64,000 nt of DNA from assembly GCF_004745505.1 (NCBI RefSeq), contig NZ_RKLX01000001.1, forward strand, positions 124,001-188,000. The letters run 5' to 3'. Below are positions 59,831 through 64,000 of the stretch, piece after piece. The stretch is from Levilactobacillus suantsaiihabitans. GTDB lineage: Bacteria; Bacillota; Bacilli; Lactobacillales; Lactobacillaceae. The notes beneath the pieces were generated by a model. The model made no database searches, was not told where the DNA came from, and was given only the letters and a program-made list of their open reading frames with translations. The position numbers and the translations under genes are program-made. How positions within the stretch are numbered: the stretch's first letter is position 1; the number at the start of each line of letters is the position of its first letter.

Positions 59831-60316
59831 TGAAAATCATCCCGTTTCTAATTTAGTTACTCATTATTCTAACCCTTCAAAATCAATTTTGCACGGATAA
59901 TCATTGAAACTATAACCAGTTAATTCAGTCTCACGCTAAACCGTTTCAGGGGTTATTTTGACGATTAACTTAACGGATGATGTGTGTGCGCAATCGTTTG
60001 GGGACAAAATTAGCTCACCATTTAAAGTCCGACAACCTAACGGCCAATTTTCACGTCATCTCGTGCTGGTCCGGTATCTATTTCGGCCAAGTCCGGGTAT
60101 GCTTACGGTGAGAAAGGCGGCTTGGGGCAACCCCATCGATGACTAGTTTTTCCAGGGTGCCTAAACAGCAGCTTGTCCGTGACCCCCAAGGAAAAGGTGG
60201 TTCAGTTCGTGACACCAACCTTTCCGCTAGCCAGCGTCGTTCGTATTGACACGCCTTTCGCATTGAGACTGGGACCGACCACTCCAGCCTCTTTATTTTG
60301 GCCAAAATCTTTGCCC
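59831..60316. other. Intergenic stretch without a supported gene
   Basis: 486 bases between sbcC and the hydrolase gene. Short open frames on both strands (for example a TTG-started frame from 59958) lack family resemblance. I find no clear A or B copy. The first 100 bases should hold the hydrolase promoter. Confidence 0.5.
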
Positions 60317-63300
60317 TCATTCGGCGGCGTGGTAACGAATCGTACTCTCACCGTTGCCATTGGCGACGACCTGAAGTTGGTTCTCCACCTGGTCCCGCAG
60401 TTCACTGACATGGCTAATAATACCAATCATCCGGTGCTTGCCTTCGATGGTCTCCAGCGATTCTAGCGCCGTCATCAAGGCATCCTCGTCCAGAGAGCCA
60501 AAGCCTTCGTCAATGAAGAGCGCATCCACGTCAACACTCCCGGTGGTCTGTTGGATCACCTCACCCAACGCTAACGCCAGGGCTAACGAGGCGATGAAGC
60601 TTTCCCCACCGGACAACGTGTGAACGGAGCGCTGTTCACCCACATGGTCATCGTAGACGTTGATCTCTAAGCCAGAGCGTTTCTTGGAATTGGCCTGTGC
60701 CTCATCGATGACAAACTGGTAACGACCGTTAGTCAGCTGTTTCAAGCGATGATTACCCACCGTCAGGATCTGACGCAAGTAGGTTTGCAGCACGTAGCGT
60801 TCCAGTCCCAGCTTGCTATTCGGTCCATCCCCGTTGACTACCCCGCTTAACTCGGTGAGTTCCTGAGTCTGTTTCAAGGTGGCCGCTTGGTCGGCAATCA
60901 ACTGCTTTAACTGGGTCACCCGTTCGGCGTTATAGTCTGCCAGATTCTGTAATTGCCGTTGCTGTTCTTGCAAGTCGGTCACTTGCGCCTTGGCGGCCAC
61001 TAATTGGGCCTGGGTTTGTTCACGTTGCGGCGTAGGTTTCCCCTGCGTACGTTTGACCAGCGTGGCAATCGACGTGGCCAGTTGAGCTTGTTGCTGCTGG
61101 AAGTCCTGCAACGTTTGCCGCTTGGTCGCTAACGTTGGCAACTCGGCAATTGCGGCCGTGACCAGGGCTTCTTGGTCGTCACCGACGGCTTGAAACTGGG
61201 CTACTAACTGTTCATGCACCGCCGCTTGTGCCGTCGCGAGGTCGGCTTGGCTGGTGTCGAATTCTTGGTGCGCCTGGGTCACCTGGGCCTGGCGTACTTC
61301 CACCTGCTGCTTGGCCTGTTGGACCGCCGCGTTGGCATCGTCCCAGGTCTGTTGATCCTGCTTGATCTGCTGAGTCAAGGCCGTTAACTGTTGATCGAAG
61401 TCAGCGACCGTCGGGGCATCAACCGGCAGTCGTTTGGTCTCCGTGGCCAGTTCCGTCGCCAATTTATCGGCCGTGGCCTGGCGATTCTTGACCGCCGTGG
61501 TCGCTGCCGTCAGTTGTTCCGTTAACGTCTGAGCCGTGGTCTGCAGTTCCGTGAGCGCCGCTTGCGCCGCCTGGAGGTCGGTCAATTGTTGGCGATTCTG
61601 GGCAACGTCTGCTTGGTAAGCCGTGACGGCGTCCTGATAGGCACTCGCCAGTTGGGCCAGGGCTGCGGTCTCGGGTTGGGCCATCGTCTGGCGCAACGTG
61701 GTCAGCCCCTTTTGAACGACCGCTTGTTGCTCGACCAGCTGTTGCTGGGCCGATTTAAGTTCTGTGGTCAGCTGCGTTGCCTGTTGTTCTCGTTGCTGGG
61801 CTTCTGCCGCAAGGCGCTTGACCTCATCTTCGGAAATAGCTGCGGCTCCAGTCGTGGCCGCCGGGTGTGGGTGGTGCACCGAGCCACAGACGGGACAGGG
61901 GCTCCCCTCGGTCAGCTGGGCACTTAACAACACGATTTGGTGGCGCAGAAATTCTTGGTTCTTCGCCTCGGCCAAGGCGCGTTGCTGGGTCGCCGTGGCG
62001 GTTGCGGCAGTCGCTTGCGCCGTTAAGTCTTGCTGGCGTTGTTCCAGGTCGGCTTGCTTACGAGTCGTTTCCTGTAACGTCGTCAGTTGTTGCTGTTGCT
62101 GCTCTAGGGTCGCCTGGCGTTTGGTCAGGGCACTCTGCGTCGCGTAGATCTCGGTTTGCCGGTCGATCACCTGTTGGTGCTTTTTCTGAGCCGCTTGGTT
62201 CGCGGTCACTGCGGTCTGACTACTGGTCACTGACCGAGTCGCCTGTTCAACGGCCGTTTGGGCTTGTTGGTTGGCCTGCTTTAGTTCAGTCACCCGCTGA
62301 TAGACTGGCACCAGCGCCTGTTGTTGCGCCAAGGTCGTGTTGGCCTGTTTCAACTTTGCTACCAGTGGTTGTTGGCTCTTCAGATCTGCTTGCGCCGTAG
62401 CCAATTGCGCTTGTGCTTGGCTGAGTGCTTGTTGGGCCTGCTGGTATTGCTGTTGACGTTGGGCGACGGTCTGAGTAGCCCGGGTCCGTTGCTGCCATTG
62501 CGGTTGTAGTTGCTGGGTCCATTCCAGTTCGGCAATGCGTTGCTGGAGTTGGTCCATCGCCGGTTGCTGCGCCGTTAGGGCTTTTTGAGCCGTGCGTTGC
62601 TGAGCCAATTGCTGTTGGTCCTGAAGAAATAGCCGTTCTTGCTCATCTTGGCGAACCAACTCACTGTGCCGGTGATCGGCCGTCTGGAGAGTCGCCTGCA
62701 CGGCGGCCACATCCTGTTGCGTCGTGGTCTGTTGACTGGCCATTAACGTTAGCAAGTCTGGCGTCTGATGATTGGCCAACAACGCCTGTGCACGCTCCTG
62801 ATTAACCGGCGTCCATTTCAATTCGTCCAGCAACCGGTCTTGGGTCGCGGCCGTTTGGCGGTTAGCCGCCTCGTTTTGTTTCAATTGTCGTTTCAACTGA
62901 TCCGTCCACCGGGCAAAAATCGTGGTGTTGAACAATTGCTCTAACACCGCGGCCTTGTCCTCACTAGGCGCAATCAAAAATTTCCGGAACTGCCCCTGAG
63001 GCAACAAGACGATCTGGGCGAACTGTTTGCCGTCCATCTGTAAGAGCTCTTGTAAGTAGTCGCGAACTTGGCCCTCCTTGGTCAATTGCGTCACTTCGTC
63101 TTCACCGGCAAATACTGTGAGCGTCACACTGGCCGTCGCTTCGTGGACCCCGGTACCGCGTTTCTTGGCTAAGATCTGACTGGGTTCACGCACGATTTCG
63201 TAGCGGCGGTCGCGATGGGTAAAGGTAAACGTTACCCGCGTGGTGTCGGTCATCGTGGCAAAATCCGAGCGCATCGACTTGGCCTCGCGGTCCACGCCCG

Positions 63301-63466
63301 AGGTTTGGTTGAACAGCGCATAGCACATGCCGTCAAAGATGGTGGTCTTGCCACTCCCGGTCTTGCCGCTGATCAAAAACAGCGGGGTGGCGGCAAACTT
63401 GGTGAAGTCAATGGTCTCATCGCGGTAAGGACCAAAATATTCAAGATGTAAGGTTACTGGACTCAT
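60317..63466 (-). CDS. sbcC: Nuclease SbcCD subunit C
   Basis: 1049 residues, full SbcC. Walker A GKTGSGKTT at 34-42, long Gln-rich coiled-coil arms (about 180-510 and 560-880), the zinc hook CPVCGS near 522, the signature LSGGESF near 950 and Walker B DALFIDEGFGSLD near 985. With SbcD it opens DNA hairpins and processes palindromes and ends. The arms are unusually rich in Gln/Ala/Thr. Its ATG overlaps the sbcD stop by 4 bases. Confidence 0.96.
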   Translation of the reverse strand: MSPVTLHLEYFGPYRDETIDFTKFAATPLFLISGKTGSGKTTIFDGMCYALFNQTSGVDREAKSMRSDFATMTDTTRVTFTFTHRDRRYEIVREPSQILAKKRGTGVHEATASVTLTVFAGEDEVTQLTKEGQVRDYLQELLQMDGKQFAQIVLLPQGQFRKFLIAPSEDKAAVLEQLFNTTIFARWTDQLKRQLKQNEAANRQTAATQDRLLDELKWTPVNQERAQALLANHQTPDLLTLMASQQTTTQQDVAAVQATLQTADHRHSELVRQDEQERLFLQDQQQLAQQRTAQKALTAQQPAMDQLQQRIAELEWTQQLQPQWQQRTRATQTVAQRQQQYQQAQQALSQAQAQLATAQADLKSQQPLVAKLKQANTTLAQQQALVPVYQRVTELKQANQQAQTAVEQATRSVTSSQTAVTANQAAQKKHQQVIDRQTEIYATQSALTKRQATLEQQQQQLTTLQETTRKQADLEQRQQDLTAQATAATATATQQRALAEAKNQEFLRHQIVLLSAQLTEGSPCPVCGSVHHPHPAATTGAAAISEDEVKRLAAEAQQREQQATQLTTELKSAQQQLVEQQAVVQKGLTTLRQTMAQPETAALAQLASAYQDAVTAYQADVAQNRQQLTDLQAAQAALTELQTTAQTLTEQLTAATTAVKNRQATADKLATELATETKRLPVDAPTVADFDQQLTALTQQIKQDQQTWDDANAAVQQAKQQVEVRQAQVTQAHQEFDTSQADLATAQAAVHEQLVAQFQAVGDDQEALVTAAIAELPTLATKRQTLQDFQQQQAQLATSIATLVKRTQGKPTPQREQTQAQLVAAKAQVTDLQEQQRQLQNLADYNAERVTQLKQLIADQAATLKQTQELTELSGVVNGDGPNSKLGLERYVLQTYLRQILTVGNHRLKQLTNGRYQFVIDEAQANSKKRSGLEINVYDDHVGEQRSVHTLSGGESFIASLALALALGEVIQQTTGSVDVDALFIDEGFGSLDEDALMTALESLETIEGKHRMIGIISHVSELRDQVENQLQVVANGNGESTIRYHAAE

Positions 63467-64000
63467 TGATTTTCCTCCTTTTCCGCGCGCTGCAAGGCTT
63501 GCTTAGCCCACGTGAGTTGTTGGTCACTCAGGGGATGCTGCGTGACCTGGGCAAAGAAATCTTGTAAGAGCGTGACCGGATCCTGTTGCACCTGCTGCAC
63601 ATCTAGGGTGTCGGGCGTGACGTCCAACTGATTGACCCGATTCAACTCGATGACCCGCGGAAAACGGGTCTTGAGCCGCTGCATGACGTTGGTGATCGGC
63701 GTGGTATCCGTCAGATTCACGGCAATGAAGTCTGCCGGCGTCACCGGATAAATGTGGTTGGGGTCCAGCAAATGTTCAAAGCTGTCTTCCAAGACCACCA
63801 GATTATGCCACGGCCGCAACGGTTTAAAGGTCACCGTGACCGGCGTCGTGTCGGTATCCACGATCCACACGCCCTTAGTGTCGGCCGCCTCACTGGTCGA
63901 AAATTTCAACGGCGAGCCACTGTACTTGACCGTGGGTTCATTTTGCAAGGCTTCCTTACGGTGCAGATGCCCCAACGCCACGTAATCAAACGGCGCCAAC
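63463..64000 (-). CDS. sbcD: Nuclease SbcCD subunit D, C-terminal part
   Basis: At least 178 residues of the C-terminal half; the gene continues beyond the right edge. The last metallophosphatase motif is present in DYVALGHLHRKE, followed by KYSGSPLKFSTSEA and the C-terminal cap that binds SbcC. It supplies the Mn-dependent exo/endonuclease of SbcCD. Overlap of 4 bases with sbcC shows translational coupling. Confidence 0.93.
   Translation of the reverse strand, partial: LAPFDYVALGHLHRKEALQNEPTVKYSGSPLKFSTSEAADTKGVWIVDTDTTPVTVTFKPLRPWHNLVVLEDSFEHLLDPNHIYPVTPADFIAVNLTDTTPITNVMQRLKTRFPRVIELNRVNQLDVTPDTLDVQQVQQDPVTLLQDFFAQVTQHPLSDQQLTWAKQALQRAEKEENQ

Noticed and set aside
59958-60146. TTG-started 62-residue frame with a possible AGGGG site
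   Set aside because: Composition looks random, there is no terminator or promoter of its own, and the neighbouring frames on both strands are equally long.

Overview
The window looks like a chromosomal segment of a Lactobacillaceae bacterium with GC a little above 50 percent, most likely Levilactobacillus or a close relative. This rests on the gene content (complete Leloir pathway, a cation-coupled sugar symporter, lipoprotein peptide-binding proteins, a MutY without cysteines, a short-chain dehydrogenase resembling the R-specific alcohol dehydrogenase of L. brevis, a methionine T-box), on strong AGGAGG-type ribosome binding sites and on CcpA-type cre sites. The species assignment is inference. 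There is no prophage, CRISPR array, rRNA or transposase gene.

Layout. 1-7.8 kb, all on the minus strand: galactose use (galM, pgm, a small unknown protein plus GPH symporter, galK, galE, start of galT). 8-11 kb: acyl-CoA dehydrogenase with etfBA. 11.3-18 kb: small membrane protein, a large PEPCK/HprK-like P-loop protein, then a LysR regulator divergent from MFS-AroE-SDR, a candidate hydroaromatic (quinate/shikimate) unit with a palindromic cre. 18-26 kb: ASCH protein, DHA2 exporter, map, menG, an HTH-TPR regulator, 3-methyladenine glycosylase, DUF488 protein, pgmB-like HAD protein. 26-37 kb: UspA, BCCT transporter, maltose acetyltransferase, VOC protein, RNase HI, codA, thiD, flavodoxin-fold oxidoreductase, SDR. 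37.8-41.8 kb: small membrane proteins, tRNA-Arg, cytochrome b5-like protein, cold-shock protein, hydrolase, mutY. 42-47.5 kb: OppA-type lipoprotein, lplA divergent from a GcvH-like protein, SDR. 47.9-56 kb: phosphatase, DMT transporter, metQNI under a Met T-box, Tag-like glycosylase, and a second OppA-type lipoprotein behind a cysteine-rich leader peptide and terminator. 56-64 kb: GH3 beta-glucosidase, GNAT, choloylglycine-hydrolase-family enzyme, sbcC and part of sbcD.

Two things stand out. First, the leader of the second oppA gene (55.6-55.96 kb) holds promoter, ribosome binding site, a 33-codon reading frame with four Cys codons, an 11-base inverted repeat and a terminator, which is the architecture of a cysteine-responsive attenuator. 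Second, several intergenic regions carry related 190-230 bp elements (called A and B here). Helices in A are kept by compensatory changes between copies; one A+B pair is bounded by 22-base inverted ends, and several copies lie between a stop codon and its terminator. They may be structured RNAs, miniature mobile elements or both.

Small genes found by eye include a 32-codon hydrophobic peptide with its own promoter and terminator (17984-18082), a 49-residue membrane protein (37841-37990) and a 59-residue protein (35893-36072). Other oddities are an apparent ATT start for the BCCT transporter, a His in place of the second catalytic Asp of the beta-phosphoglucomutase-like protein, and loss of the usual metal ligands in both MutY and Tag.
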